A stretch of 64,000 nucleotides of DNA from Brachypterus glaber (GCA_958510825.1 OY294046.1:50387794-50451793), one strand, 5' to 3'. Positions 46,136 through 58,109 are shown, counted from the first letter of the stretch. Notes: generated from the letters alone by a model not told the origin. Numbers and translations: made by a program.

Positions 46136-47127
46136 GAAACTTAATTTTACATTGGCTATAAAATGGCGGATTTAATTTTTTGTTTTACTTCCGGTTTCAC
46201 CGGAAATGACATCAAATTTTGATTTTGACCTTGTATATTTTTACATATTTTGATTCAGAATTAAATTCTGAGTAAAACCACGTATCATTTGTCAATTTTA
46301 ATTTTAAATCTAGTTAGCATTAAAATATGCAAAATTATTCTTGGCCTAGTAATTTTCTTAAAAAATATATGCGCCTGCGCTATAATAATATACGATAGTT
46401 TCAAACTTTCAAAAATCTTCCTAGACAAAAAATTCTTGGATATAAAGTTTCACGAAAAAATAAGCAACTTTTTGTTTTTTTTTTAATGTCCGTCCGTCTG
46501 TCTGATGTCACTATTTTTGTGAACACGACAACTCGAGAACGAATAATCCGATCGACTTGAAATTTTAGTTTTTTGCAAAAAGAAAATTTGATAAAAAAAA
46601 TGAAAAATTAAAAAAAATGGTTTTTTAAAAACTTCTTTTTTCAATAATTTTTCATTTTTCATAAAACATCTGTTAAAAAATATAATTTTTTTTGTTATTT
46701 TTTTTTGAAAATTATTATTTTTTTAAGTATTTGGGAAATGCAATATACCATTTACTGTGAATAATATATAGCTTTTCATATCTTCACGGCTTGTTTCATT
46801 ATTAACCAATTTGGAGATCTTCAAAACTAGGCAAATAATTTTTTTTTCATTAAAACTTTTTTTTTGTAATGTACCAATGAATTACATATTTTCTTCCTAA
46901 AAGAGTGATACCAATATCATTGTATTTTAAACAAAATTTTTGGGTAAAAATTACTATTAAAATTTATTAAAAAATGACAAGTGATACATGGTTACACTCA
47001 GAATTTAATTCTGAATCAAAATATGTAAAAATATACAGGATGATCCATTTAAAGATTAAAAGTTGAGGTCATTTCCGGCGAAAACGGAAGTGAAACAAAA
47101 AAAGCGCCATTTTATAGCCAATGTAAA
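46136..47127. mobile_element. 1-kb inverted-repeat element hosting repeat family R copy 2
   Basis: Left arm about 46140-46305 and right arm about 46960-47125 share ACATTGGCTATAAAATGGCG, CCGGAAATGAC, TTTTTACATATTTTGATTCA and GAATTAAATTCTGAGT. The loop contains the family R copy, so R inserted into the foldback or they moved together. Confidence 0.75.
46371..46794 (+). repeat. Interspersed repeat family R, copy 2
   Basis: It starts GCGCCTGCGC and ends CACGGCTTGT with the same ordered blocks as copy 1, but is shorter (424 bp) and lacks the (AT)n tract. Confidence 0.75.
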
Positions 47128-47769
47128 AAATCATTTCTTTGGAATGTTTATGGGAAATACGCAGCTGCGTTACAACTGGCTTCTTAAACGAAATTTTTGA
47201 TAAACTGATCCTGATACATGCTACAGAATGATCTCCCAGAATTTTTAGAAAATTATACATTAAAACTTACTTTTGATCATTTTTATGGTCACTTTGTTCT
47301 CAGTCACTTTTTTCAAATTTTGATGTGGCACGAGTCCAAAATAACTCTCAACCGTATTTTTCTAGTGTGTAATGCTACAAGAATATCGTTGTAATTAAGT
47401 TTAATGTCACTTTGAACAGGGTGCCTACTTCAAGCTACAATGAGGACCTTCAATCATTTATGTGCAGGCCATAGTGAAAAAATAGATGAATATTTCTTTC
47501 AAACGGTGTGTCGCACTTTAAATCGATACTCTGTTAGCCGAGATATTTCAAAAATTCGGTGAAATGCAATTATGACGTCAGCAACACTATTAATATTTCT
47601 TTTATACTTGATAAGTATATTTAGTTTTTGCGTTTGAGGTTAGTTTGAAAACGATTTTTTTTTTGTTAAAATATGCTGCAGTGTTTCTGCATTATTTTTT
47701 TGGGAAAAGTGAACATAATCATCGGGATTACGGTGCGGTATACCGTGCGGTATAGATAGAATAGATAGA
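47128..47769. other. Intergenic DNA, no gene seen
   Basis: A lone CAGGGTG end occurs near 47418. The rest is AT-rich with no credible gene. Confidence 0.4.
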
Positions 47770-48008
47770 AATTTTTTCTAGCTTTAACTGTTTTTTAGTG
47801 ATTCGCGACTTAAAATAACTCGGAAACAAATGATGATTGAAAACAAAATCATAAAAGTTCATCAGAAAAATAAGCTCTATAGAGCTTATTTTTCGATATA
47901 CGACTGATGTAATAAAATAGGCCTATCCGCAAAAAAAGTGTTATTTGCAAAGATGGCTATTTTGCATTTAATCGCGATTAACTAAAAAACAGTTGAAGCT
48001 AGTAAAAA
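47770..48008. repeat. Inverted repeat with a 28-bp perfect palindrome inside
   Basis: TTTTTCTAGCTTTAACTG...TCGCGA is mirrored by TCGCGATTAACTAAAAAACAG...GCTAGTAAAAA. At 47866-47893 AAAAATAAGCTCTA meets its exact reverse complement with no loop. Confidence 0.8.
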
Positions 48009-48851
48009 CAAAAAACAAAGTTGTTCACAAAAATAAGTCCTATCGACTGATGCAACAAAAAAGGGCCTATCCACATCAAAAAATATAACGCTATACAGGG
48101 TGATACAGAATTGGTGAATCAAACGAAAATGATTCCCTATGCGAAAAAGGGTACATGTGAAAAGTAGTTTTTATTTAATATGTCTGGAACTCGATGAACT
48201 AAAGTAACGATTTTTTCCACATGCCTTAACATTGATAAAGGCTATGTTCTTATGTAATTTGTATTTCGTAATTTTAACCAGGGACGTGCAAAATGGGTGG
48301 GCAATGTCACTTTTTTACCCCAATTTTTTTTATCTGTAGATTTTTTGACATTTCTTCAATAAGCTATAATCCTTTATTTAAAAATAATAATGATGCTTAG
48401 GTCTTATACTTATAAAATCGATTTATTAAAAAAAGGTGTTAAAGTGGAACTAAAATATTCCATTTACCGCATCGTCTAATATAGCAAGCTGCAAGCAATT
48501 TTAACTTATATCGGTGCGTCATCGCTTTACTTCTAGAGGGGCGCGACGCACCGTACTGGTAAATTTAACGGTCAGTATTATGCTAGCACTTGCTGCGAAG
48601 GTGTCGGGATTGTGAGAGCAAGTTTGTAAAGCCCAGTTTTACTTAAAATTGGCTTAGTCTGCTACTTTACTATTGGTTAGCATTGAAAGTGTCAAATAAT
48701 GAATGTTTTATTAAAATTGAAATATATTATGTTTATGTGGGGGTCTAATTTTTAATGACACTGGATCCAATTATTACATCCCTAGTAACTATTCTTATTT
48801 TAGCTCCTCCAAGAGGGGTCTCGTCATTATTTAAAAAACTAGTGATATAGT
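48009..48851. other. Intergenic DNA with a lone transposon end
   Basis: TATACAGGGTGATACAG near 48092 is an end of the TATA/CAGGGTG family without a partner in view. No gene recognised. Confidence 0.45.
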
Positions 48852-49232
48852 CAGCGCCGGCCTTTGCATTTCGGCGCCCTGAAGCAAGTCTTGCACTTGG
48901 CGCCCCCTATAAAAAAAAAGCATTGTTCCTGACGGTTTCTACCAATACCAAACTGGGCGCCCCTACAAAAAAAAATTGCGCCCAAAACAATATTCTCAAT
49001 AAAAAAGATCTGTCCCTGACGGTTTCGCCAAGTTTGGTTGGCGCCCCCTGCAAAAAAAATTGGCGCCCAAAGAAATACCGTCAAGAAAAAAAGGTTTGTC
49101 CCTGACGGTTTCTACCAAAAATTAAACGTCCTCGAAAAAAAAGGTCAGGCTAAAAAAATCCCCTCAACGGCGCCCCTCTAGGCTCGCGCCCTGAGCAGGA
49201 GGTTCACTTGATTCATACAAAGGCCAGCTCTG
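48852..49232. mobile_element. 381-bp hAT-type MITE (CAG...CTG ends)
   Basis: The left end CAGCGCCGGCCTTTGCAT and the complement of the right end CAGAGCTGGCCTTTGTAT match at 15 of 18. The flanks GATATAGT and AATAAAGT agree at 6 of 8 positions, a decayed 8-bp duplication. Inside, CCCTGACGGTTTCTACCAA-like units with GGCGCCCC recur three times. Confidence 0.75.
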
Positions 49233-50281
49233 AATAAAGTAAAAAAATCGTCTTAAAAATTTTGAGATAGGGATGGAACTTACTCCCCCAATTCATATAA
49301 TTTTTGCATAGGTATTCACCCTCAACTTCTAGGGATGGAAGGGCCCTGAGTAAAATATACAAGTATATGGTCCTAGGGATAAATAAACCCTTTTTTAACC
49401 CTTTTAACCCTTACTGGTCTTATATCTTAAAAAGGTTTATTGTAATATATATCGGGCCAATAATGACCCTATTAAAATATAAAAATCTTTGTGTTCAAAT
49501 GCACCAATCTAATAGTTAACAGTAAATTTAATAATAAATTTTTGATTTTTTTTTAGTTTCATTCCATTCATGTGTTTATTTGATTTGTTTGGTATTATAT
49601 TAAAGAAAATAATTCTGTATATAGTTTTAAATAAAAAAGTTATATTATACATATTTTAATGATATGGTGATATTTTTCTAGTGATATGTATTTGTATTTT
49701 CACTTTAATTAATATTTTAGTGTAGAACTAAAAATTCTTGAATAATTTTTATGCAATATAATGTTAGTTTTCCTTTTTAAAAAGACTTGAATAATCCATA
49801 AAATTACTCTAGTCTCTTTGTTTATCAAATAAGTAAATTTAGTTAATAGTAGTAATGTTTAAGTTTTTCTGGATTTTTCAAGTTTTTTGCCTGAAACTTT
49901 TTATTTCAGACTGATTATTTTATTTTAAAATTTTAATATTCACATTTAAAAATGCATTTACAATAAATACATCTTTTAAATATATTTTTTGTTTTTTAGT
50001 TTTCCCTATAGGGGAAATATATTGATATATCAACAGATTAAATGCCAAGTTTTACTTGGCTTTATTTACGATTCTGTCTGCTTTTAGGTAAATGCAAAAA
50101 GCCAATTTCTGCAAAAAAAAATCTGGCAGTCTTTATTGGTGGCTCTGCCTCTCCGAAAAAATTGTAAACGCGATAACTCTAGAACGCTTCGAGATGTAAA
50201 GAAGGATTCTTAACCAGAGTGATTAGATGTGACTATAGTTACATACCCGGTTTTTGAATGTTGAAATTTTTAATAAACATT
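49233..50281. other. Intergenic DNA, no gene seen
   Basis: AT-rich; short open frames have no protein-like pattern. No clear repeat. Confidence 0.45.
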
Positions 50282-51419
50282 CCCTGTTAAAACGTTCTGA
50301 TTAATTCTTATTCAGACCTTATAAGATCTTATAAGATTATATAAGACCAATAAGAACTTAAGAGAACATAAATTATAATTTAATAAGATTTATTAAGAAA
50401 ATTTACATAAAAGAAAATTCTTGTAGATTCCTGTAAGATTAAATACGAAAATGTACTTAACTTATAATGGGTAGGTTTAAATAAGAAAATACTAATTAGA
50501 GTGCGGATGATTTATTAAGAAAATTGGTATAAATTTAAATAGCAGGTTTTAAAGAGGAAATTCTAATGAAGTATTGATAAGATATAAACAGAATTTTCAT
50601 ATTAAATTAATTTCAGAGTTTTAAGGTGAAAATTTAGAATGTAAAAGATTTAATGAGAAAATTGATATTAAATTTAGATACCAGGTTTAAAAAGAAAATT
50701 CTAACGCAGTCCCAATAAAATTTAAACAGCATATTCATATTGACTTAATTACAGTTTTAAGGCAAAAATTCCTATGGTTTGGCGCCACATGTTATTTCCT
50801 ACCACTAACAAAACTTATTAAATGGATAAAGTCGCTTTCTTGGAATACTGTCGTTATAACTTACTAGTCAGCTAATTCGATACACATTATCGGATTGGTA
50901 TGGATCAAGATATAATAATAATAATAATAACTCTTTATTCCAGCATAAAATACACCATATTAACAAAATAGAAACAAAAATATATATACAAAATACAACA
51001 CTATAGTAGAAAAAAGAAGGAAGACTAATGCGGTACGCGAAGCAAATCTGACCAAGCCTTTCTTAGATTAGAACGCCATTTCAAGTTTGAGGAAAGAATA
51101 GATACAGTAAAGGCTTTCGGTTTCTTCACTTCCGGTGTCCTCAAATTGTTGAAAATGGATTTATGTGGGGGTATTGTATATCTAGGGGGGTTATTTTTTT
51201 TATATCGTTCAAAATCTCATTAAAACTTCTTAAGATTAAACAATAAAATTTTAATAAGAATTAAAATGAAATTTCTTTTCTAAAGCCTGGTTCATTCTTA
51301 TAAAAACCTGCTTCATTGGTAAGAAATTTCGTTAATAATCTTATTAAACGTTCTATCAAGTTTTAATAAGATCAAATACGAAAGTTTTAATAAGAATTAA
51401 CCAGAACGTTTTTATAGGG
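50282..51419. mobile_element. 1.14-kb TIR element with AATAAG-rich arms
   Basis: CCCTGTTAAAACGTTCTGATT at the left and, reversed, CCCTATAAAAACGTTCTGGTT at the right continue with TAATTCTTATT on both sides. Degenerate AATAAG/TTAAGA units fill both arms (50300-50760 and 51225-51400). A LINE 3' end appears inserted in the middle. Confidence 0.7.
50908..51170 (-). mobile_element. Probable LINE 3' end on the minus strand
   Basis: Read on the minus strand, a non-coding stretch of more balanced composition runs into GGAATAAAGAGTTATTATTATT, a poly(A)-signal-like sequence followed by an (AAT)n tail (50909-50928 on the + strand). This is typical of LINE 3' ends. No reverse transcriptase is left. Confidence 0.45.
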
Positions 51420-51559
51420 TTACTGGGGTAAGGAAACAATGGAGGTAAAAAATTGCCAAATTTTGCGTTACGTAATACTTAAATGTTCCCTTGCCGTATG
51501 GGGGTAAAAAAATGAGACAGTTATACTATTCACAGCGCAAGCGCTAGAATAGTATTATA

Positions 51560-52284
51560 CAGGGTGATCCATAACTGGCATGCCAAAATTTAAGAGGTGA
51601 TTCTAGATCCAAAAATATAAAAAAAGTTCCTATAAAGGTTGGTCCGGAAATGAGCCCTAAGGGATCTAGGGCCCTTTAAAATTGTAATAAAAATAAGGTT
51701 TTTAATTAATAACTCGGGTACCGTTTAAGCTAGAGCGGCGAGCTTTTGCATGTATACTAGTATTAATAAGGGCAATAAGTTTATGTTAATTTATTTTTTT
51801 AATTTATCCAGAGGCGTGCCCAGACGGACAAAATATATGAGGCTTAAAACATTTTTGCCCCAAACTTTTCTATGTGTATGTTTTTTGGATTTGTTGTAAA
51901 AAATATAGATTTCTAGAGTAAAAATACAAATATCATATAGTGTAACACTGTAGGAGCAACCGTTATAAAAAAAATGCAATTAAGAGGAAGTAACATTTTG
52001 TGCCACCAAAAACGTTACTTTTTAAAAGGCTATTACTCCTTTAATATTAAATTTAGGTGTTTTGGTGTATAATACTTTTTTGCTCAGTTTTAAATGACGA
52101 ATCACCCTGTAGCATTAAAATTTTATTGGTGCTTTTTTTTGTTCCCCATTCAATACGTCATCTTCGAAGGGCCGTAGCTCCCTTAGGGCTCATTTCCGGA
52201 CCAACCTTTATAGAAACTTTTTTTCATATTTTTGGATGTAGAATCACCTCTTAAATTTCGTTACGCGAGTTCTGGAACAGGCTG
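51560..52284. mobile_element. 725-bp MITE of the TATA/CAGGGTG family
   Basis: CAGGGTGATCC at the left and, reversed, CAGCCTGTTCC at the right continue with over 100 bp of near-identical inverted sequence (AATTTAAGAGGTGATTCTA, ATAAAGGTTGGTCCGGAAAT, GAGCCCTAAGGGA). Flanks are TATA and TATG. Confidence 0.85.
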
Positions 52285-52292
52285 TATGTGCC

Positions 52293-52950
52293 TACCCAGA
52301 CAGCACATGATATCTTAAAGACGTCTTTTTTAGATCTTAATTATGTCTGGACGCCTAAAGACTTAAAAAGGATATCTTATGGACTTCTTTTTAGGGATGT
52401 TTAAAATATATCTGATTATGATGTATATAAGATGTCTTTTAAGTATCGGTACAAGACGTCTTAACTTAAATACTCATCGCTAAAAATAAATTAACCACAA
52501 TCAACTATTAAAAAAAAATACCTTTTTTTTAAGATCTTTTTTTGATAAACAAAAAAATTTATTTTTTTTTTCATTTCTTTTTACGAAAAACAAAAAATTA
52601 AAAGAAAAAATCAAAAAAGAAATTTTCAAAAATTAAAAAAATAATTCACATAGTTTTTAAGATCTTTTTTTTTGACAAACAAATTACCTCTCATTCTAAT
52701 TACGCTTTTTATATCAATACGACCGTACCTAGCAACTTAAATGGGGGGGTGGGGGTATTATTTTGTAAAGTCGCCTGTCAGTAAGGCGTCTTAAAAAAAA
52801 TCTTAAAGACGTTACCTTTTGTAACATACGACGTCGTTAAGACGTCTTTAAGATCCATATACGGCAAAAAGCGACGTTCTTAAGACGTCTTGAATGACGA
52901 GCTACGACATCTTTAAGACCTCTTTAAGTCATCTTTGTGCTTTCTGGGTA
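52293..52950. mobile_element. 658-bp MITE with AAGACGTCTT palindromes
   Basis: TACCCAGACAGCACATGA at the left and, reversed, TACCCAGAAAGCACAAAGA at the right are terminal inverted repeats. Inside, AAGACGTCTT or close variants (AGACGTCTTTAAGATC, AAGACGTCTTGAATG, CAAGACGTCTTAAC) recur at least five times. Confidence 0.75.
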
Positions 52951-53507
52951 CGGTAGTTTCGAATTTCCCAAAATCACCAAAAAAGGTCCTAGACAAAAAA
53001 TTCTTGGATACAAATATCCGTCCGTCCGATGTCACGTTTTTTGTACGAATAATCCGATCATATTTTCAGGAAATATCAAGTTCTATGAGAGGAAGATCCC
53101 TATTGTTTTTGAAAGTTATCCCCCAAAAAAACAATAAAGTTATGGGGGTTATACTTAAAAAAAATAATTTTAATTTTTCAATATTTGTTCGTTTTTCGAA
53201 AAAAATATTTTTGAAAAAAAAAATTAAGTCTTGTTTTGAATTTTTTTTGTATTTTTTTTATTTTTTCGTTGCCCTAAAAAAAATTCTTTATAAAAAATCC
53301 TTTTTTTTTGAAAATTTTTTGTTTTTTGAAAGTTCTAAGTATTTTTGAAAGTTTTTTTTTATTTTATTTTCAAAAATTTTTTCAAAAATTTTTCCTTAAA
53401 AAAAAAAATTTTTTAAGAAAAAAAAACAGTTCAAAAATGTTTTTTTTTATTTATTTTACTTTCAAGTTGCGTTATTTGGGAAATGCTATATACTATCCGC
53501 TGTGAAC

Positions 53508-53680
53508 AGGGGCGGATTTATTTCATTTTAAGGGGGAGCATCCAAAAGGAAAAAAATTGCGCATTCACCAAAAATATAATTTTGTTATTTTTTGTTATAA
53601 AAGTTATTTCTATGCTAATATATCTCGCTGGGCGGCATGCCCCCCCCCTCACTAGCCTCGGGCTGCCCAGTCCGACACTG
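53508..53680. mobile_element. 173-bp CAG...CTG insertion
   Basis: CAGGGGCGGATTTATTTC at the left and CAGTCCGACACTG at the right interrupt repeat family R copy 3 between CTGTGAA and CGTAGCATTACA, which are close together in intact copies. The ends look hAT-like but no 8-bp duplication is visible. Confidence 0.5.
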
Positions 53681-54112
53681 CGTAGCATTACATATCTTCA
53701 CGGCTTGTAGAACACAAAAATAATTTGAATGAAAAAGTTATTTTGTAATAAAATCTGTAATTCGGCTTTGAGGTATAATCAATATATACGTATTTTGAAT
53801 CATAATCTATTATAATAGTTATAATAATTATTTATTGCAAAGGTTGAAGTAGAAATTAAATTTGGCGCTCACATTTCTGGGGTATTTGAATCCTTTGTGT
53901 TGGCTACGAATGATTAAAAACAATGTTTTTACTGTTTTCTTTTTGTAAATTAACTGAATTAGTGTTAATAGCTAGTTAACTAATATATAATTTTTGATAA
54001 CCATGATTTACTTTGCAACGTGAGTTATCTAAAATTTAGATATTAATTTCCCATTTTTAAACTTCCCGCTCAGTATAGTAACTTTGCTGCAAAGTTGGTG
54101 GAACTGATTGAA

Positions 54113-54120
54113 TGACGTCA
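54113..54120 (+). promoter_or_regulatory. Consensus CRE (TGACGTCA) upstream of the RGG gene
   Basis: The full palindromic CREB/ATF site sits 97 bp before the start codon of the RGG gene, in a GC-richer stretch that looks like a promoter or 5' UTR. Confidence 0.55.
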
Positions 54121-54216
54121 TAGTTGTAAGGGACGCCAAGCGTGGTGTGAGTGGCAAAGTAGAATTTTGTGTATATTTTATTGTGAATCGAGTAGAAACT
54201 AGTTAAATTGTATAAA

Positions 54217-54924
54217 ATGGGTGCTCCGGTTGCTGCTAAGGACAAAAAACGCGGTGGTGGAGGCCAAAAAGGAGGTAGAGGCGGTAAGAGAGGTCGCGGA
54301 GGTGCGCCATTTCGCGGCGGCATGATGCGAGGTGGTGGACGAGGCGGGATGCGCGGAGGTATGCTTCCCCCGATGATGCCCCCAATGAGGGGCGGTCGCG
54401 GCCCAATGCGCGGTAGAATGAGGGGTGGAATGCCACCCCCGATGATGATGGGCCCCCCTATGCACCCAATGTACCCACACCCCGGCATGATGCCACCACC
54501 ACACATGATGTATGGCCCCCCAATGCCACCACCGATGCATTTCAGAGGGGGCCCTAGGGGCAAAGGCGGCAGATTTCAACAAAACTTCCGGGGTGGTGTA
54601 AATGCTAAAGGGAAAATAGTCAAAAAGCGTAACGGAAAAGCAAACCATAAAAAACCCATGGATGTCACAAAACCATTTGTAACAGATGAAATCAAAGCAG
54701 AATTTACCCTAAAAGACGAGTTACTGACAAAAGCCAAGGCCTCACAAGACAAAGATGATTGGGTTAAATTTAGGGAACAGAGAGACAAGTGCAGCACCAT
54801 CTACCTGGCCGCTGAGAAGGAGTTCAAAGGGCAGCAGGAGGTGCGTATCCCCCAGCTCTTGCCGGCAAACAAATTCACGCGAAATACAGCACCTATTGAT
54901 TATACAGCAGACGTCAACTTATAG
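54217..54924 (+). CDS. Gly/Arg/Met-rich RGG-box protein, single exon, 235 aa
   Basis: ATG 54217 (AAAATGG context) opens a frame to TAG 54922-54924. Residues about 10-70 are RGG/GRGG-rich (KGGRGGKRGRGG, RGGGRGGMRGGM), the next 40 are Met/Pro-rich (MPPPMMMGPPMH), followed by a basic stretch (GKIVKKRNGKANHKK) and a charged, helix-like C-terminal region (FTLKDELLTKAKASQDKDDW, FREQRDKCSTIYLAAEKEF) that does not look repetitive. RGG boxes bind RNA and are arginine-methylated in many proteins, so an RNA-binding or condensate role is a reasonable inference. I do not recognise the family. GC content is well above its surroundings. A CRE lies upstream and an AATAAA downstream, so it looks like a complete intronless coding unit. 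Confidence 0.85.
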   Translation: MGAPVAAKDKKRGGGGQKGGRGGKRGRGGAPFRGGMMRGGGRGGMRGGMLPPMMPPMRGGRGPMRGRMRGGMPPPMMMGPPMHPMYPHPGMMPPPHMMYGPPMPPPMHFRGGPRGKGGRFQQNFRGGVNAKGKIVKKRNGKANHKKPMDVTKPFVTDEIKAEFTLKDELLTKAKASQDKDDWVKFREQRDKCSTIYLAAEKEFKGQQEVRIPQLLPANKFTRNTAPIDYTADVNL

Positions 54925-55031
54925 GTATTTTTCATTTAACACAACCTTTCTGAGCATCCTATTTTAAGTTGCACTCTGAGAGTGGGACATTCCTACTGAT
55001 ATAATATCCCACTGAATACAGAAAATATGTT

Positions 55032-55037
55032 AATAAA
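55032..55037 (+). terminator. Poly(A) signal of the RGG gene
   Basis: AATAAA 107 nt after the stop codon. Confidence 0.5.
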
Positions 55038-55639
55038 TATATTTTTAGTATATCAGCATTTTTTCATATGAGCAAGTGAATGCACATCTATACAAAATGC
55101 AGAAAATAACATTAAATGTTGGCGTCGCAAATTATCGACGTACGGTTTCGACCGTGGCGCATGCGCCTGTTTAGGAACCGGGTCACTCGGAATTGCTCAC
55201 ATGTTTATCAATATTTCTATTTCCACAACAAATAACATGCTTTTGAAGTAATGTGCTTCAAGCAAAGGTTTTTAGCTATTGACGTCTGCTTTATATAATT
55301 TCGCGTATACAGGGTGTTTAATATACAAAGGACATTTTTATAATTTTCTTATAATGGTCAAATAAATAAGTCATAATTTTTTACTTAAAAAATTACTGAA
55401 GGATTGTAGGCAAGGGGATTTATTGTATAGACCCCAGGAATTCCCTTGAATTCCTCCACATTTCTTGGAATTCATAGTAAAATATTTTGATTGAGGTTAC
55501 CCTCAAGGATATGGCATAAAGTTCTTTAAAATTGAGAACTTAAGTTAATTTTGTACTAAAAAAATACGTAAAACATTATTTAAAATGGCGTCTCAAACTT
55601 TAAATTTGATGCTCGGCAAGTCGAGATATTTTAGTTCAA

Positions 55640-55880
55640 AAATAAATATTTTATGAAGCTGAAGTTTGAAACGTTTTTTTGCATCGACAATTCAAATAGT
55701 ATATTAAAGCACTTATTCCATAACACGTTTTTAGCGCACTAGTACTAAACTCGCTGCAAGCGGCTTGTTTTCTAAACTTGTACTCTAAAAACGTATGTTA
55801 TGAAACTAGTACTTTAATATACTATTTGAATTTTCGTTTCAAAAAAACGTTGCAAACTTCAGCTTCATAAATTTTTGACT
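55640..55880. repeat. Foldback with about 85-bp arms
   Basis: TTATGAAGCTGAAGTTTG and AATTCAAATAGTATATTAAA in the left arm are mirrored at 55798-55875; the loop is about 90 bp. A lone CAGGGTGTTTAATATAC end lies upstream at 55320, so this may be the core of a CAGGGTG-type element whose right end was lost when the next element inserted. Confidence 0.75.
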
Positions 55881-57263
55881 TGACCTGGTTATAGTTGTCC
55901 CTTCATATCTAAGCCGTTGACGCCATATTTGTATACAAGGTGTCCCAGAATGTTTCCAAAATCTCTTGGGGGTGATCATATCTCCTCCAAATAATGCCAC
56001 AAGTTCATATAAAATTTTTGGCTATGGCCCCCCTACTCAAGACATTTTTCCTCCAAGATGAAATAGAAAAATCAATTTTTTTTTGATAACTTTTAAATTT
56101 TTATATATTTATTTATTCTTGACCGAAAATCAGTTTAGAACGGGTAACTATAACATATACATAATTATAAAATAAAAATACAATTAAAAAAAAATAACAA
56201 TTTAACATATAGGTAGACGATAGACGATTCTGTATAATTTCAGTTTTGTATATGTATACCAGTTATACGAACATACATCATTCATAAAATCTTCTTTTTT
56301 ATTCATTATCCCACTATATAAATTAGGTAGCCCGGCGTTTTTTTAGCCTTGTTGCTATGTTAATTTCATTCATGTTTATTCCTTTTTTTTTATGGTTAGT
56401 TTTGCTATATTTTTTTGACGTTTTAGAGTTTTATTGTGTTTATTTCGGGTACTTTTGTACAAATAATCTTAGTTTTTCTTTATTTTTTTATAAAACTATT
56501 CTTTTCAGAACAAACACTGTTTTATTGTTTATATAAAACCAATTTTTGAGTTTTGTACTATAGTTTTGTTTAAAATGCCGTCAAATCCTACGTTTTCCCT
56601 GCAATCAAATCAGTTGATTGATTCGTTGATTAATAACTTTTAGCGAAAGATGGATAATGATGGTATTTTTCTGCCTTTGGCGAGAATAAGACAGGTAGGA
56701 ACTATTTTATTTAATTAAATAAAAATAACATAACCTAAAAATACTAAATGGTCAAGTCTCTATCTATTCTAGAAGTGTATTTAATATGTTTTCTCCAATC
56801 GGGGGTTGGAGGGGGTCGAAGGTCAAGTTTCTACCTATTCTAGAACTGTGTTTAATAGTTTTTCCCCAAGTGGGAGGGTAAGGAAGTGGGTTTTCGAAAC
56901 CGGACAACCACACACAGGTTTTTTCTCTTTTATTACATAGATAAGAAGATAATATAATATTTTATACATATTATGTATCAAATAATTTAAAGTTTCCAGC
57001 AGAGTAGTAAAATTTTCGAAAGAGACCATAAAATTTGTTTATTCCTTGTATTTTACCAAAACCTTGCATTAAAATTGGTGAAGTCGCCCGCTTACGCATG
57101 CGCATTACATAAAATTTGCAAATTTATGAATGAAACATCAAGGAATTATTATGAATAAACTTTTTATTGGTAAGTAAGATTTCTTGTACATATGAAACAA
57201 CAGCAACAATGTGAGATCTTTAATTTTACTACAGAATCGTCTATCGTAATAATATTACCTATA

Positions 57264-58109
57264 CTCGGCGCATTATCTATCTGAGTAACAAATTGGATCA
57301 AGGAAGCTATGATTAGTGGTTTAAAAATGACTTTTAGTAATATTTTTGTAGCCCATTGTGCTTTTGATAATTTTTAACATTTAGGTTAAATTGACTGTTA
57401 TTTTACGTCTAACAAATAATAACAAAATCTGTTTAAAAAGTAAAACTTTGTTCAAAATTATAATAAAAGTAAGTTTTTATTCATAAAGTGCTATTATAAA
57501 CTTAAATTTAACATTACCTGAATAAAATTACGGACCAGTATTATTTTAACCAAAAAAATCTCTGTTATAGTGTTTACTTCAAAAATTTATATAGCACTGC
57601 ATTATATTACTTCATTATGGGAGGCATAGCGTAGTGGCTAGCGCGTATGTATAGCAAGTCTACTATCGTGAGTTCGATTCTCACTGGCGCCGATTTGCCT
57701 TTTTCAGTTAATTAATAATTTAAATTTGGCGAAGGCGATAAGTGAAACGGACACTCCCTAGAAACTGGTTCGAAAGTCAGTATAAGCCGGTGGTTCCCTC
57801 TACTACAAGCCCACACAAGTCCTGGACTTAGGGCATGCTTAATTAAGTAGAATAGTACGAGGTTAAACAAACAAACATTTAAACAAAATGTTTATAGATT
57901 GATGCTTTAGTTTTCTTTTTATGCACTTTTCTTGTTATTTCTTCTTGCTAAAGCAAATTATTTGGATTTTTTTATAAATGTCAAAATAATGTCTTGATTG
58001 ACAATAAATTTTAAACAAGATGAAAACCTTACATAAGGAACTAAATATATTCTGCCAACCAAATAACAAGAAACAAATGACCATCAACTCAGATAGATAA
58101 TGCGCGGAG
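57264..58109. mobile_element. 846-bp MITE nested in the 3.2-kb element, carrying a SINE
   Basis: CTCGGCGCATTATCTATCTG (57264) and CAGATAGATAATGCGCGGAG (58090-58109) are terminal inverted repeats. The SINE copy at 57619 lies inside. A further inverted pair, GATAGACGATTCTGTA (56228) and TACAGAATCGTCTATCG (57231), lies upstream. Confidence 0.65.
57619..57877 (+). repeat. tRNA-derived SINE, copy 2
   Basis: It matches copy 1 over its length, differing mainly by a shorter tRNA-like head (12 bp missing after the A box) and a shorter (CAAA)n tail. It sits inside the MITE at 57264-58109. Close identity suggests the family was active fairly recently. Confidence 0.9.

Larger units (their letters stand above)
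51526..53708 (+). repeat. Interspersed repeat family R, copy 3, broken by later insertions
   Basis: The left end CACAGCGCAAGCGCTAGAATA lies near 51529; the body resumes at 52951 (CGGTAGTTTCGAATTTCCC) and runs to CACGGCTTGT at 53708. Between lie a 725-bp CAGGGTG element and a 658-bp CCCAGA element, and a third small element interrupts the 3' part at 53508-53680. Confidence 0.7.

Noticed and set aside
52937..53505. Overlapping Phe/Lys/Ser-rich frames near 52935-53505
   Set aside because: They fall inside interspersed repeat family R copy 3 and translate its A/T runs.
54057..54563. 168-codon Gly/Pro/Ile-rich frame on the minus strand over the RGG gene
   Set aside because: It mirrors the repetitive RGG and Met/Pro codons of the + strand gene, which alone has a start context, CRE and poly(A) signal.
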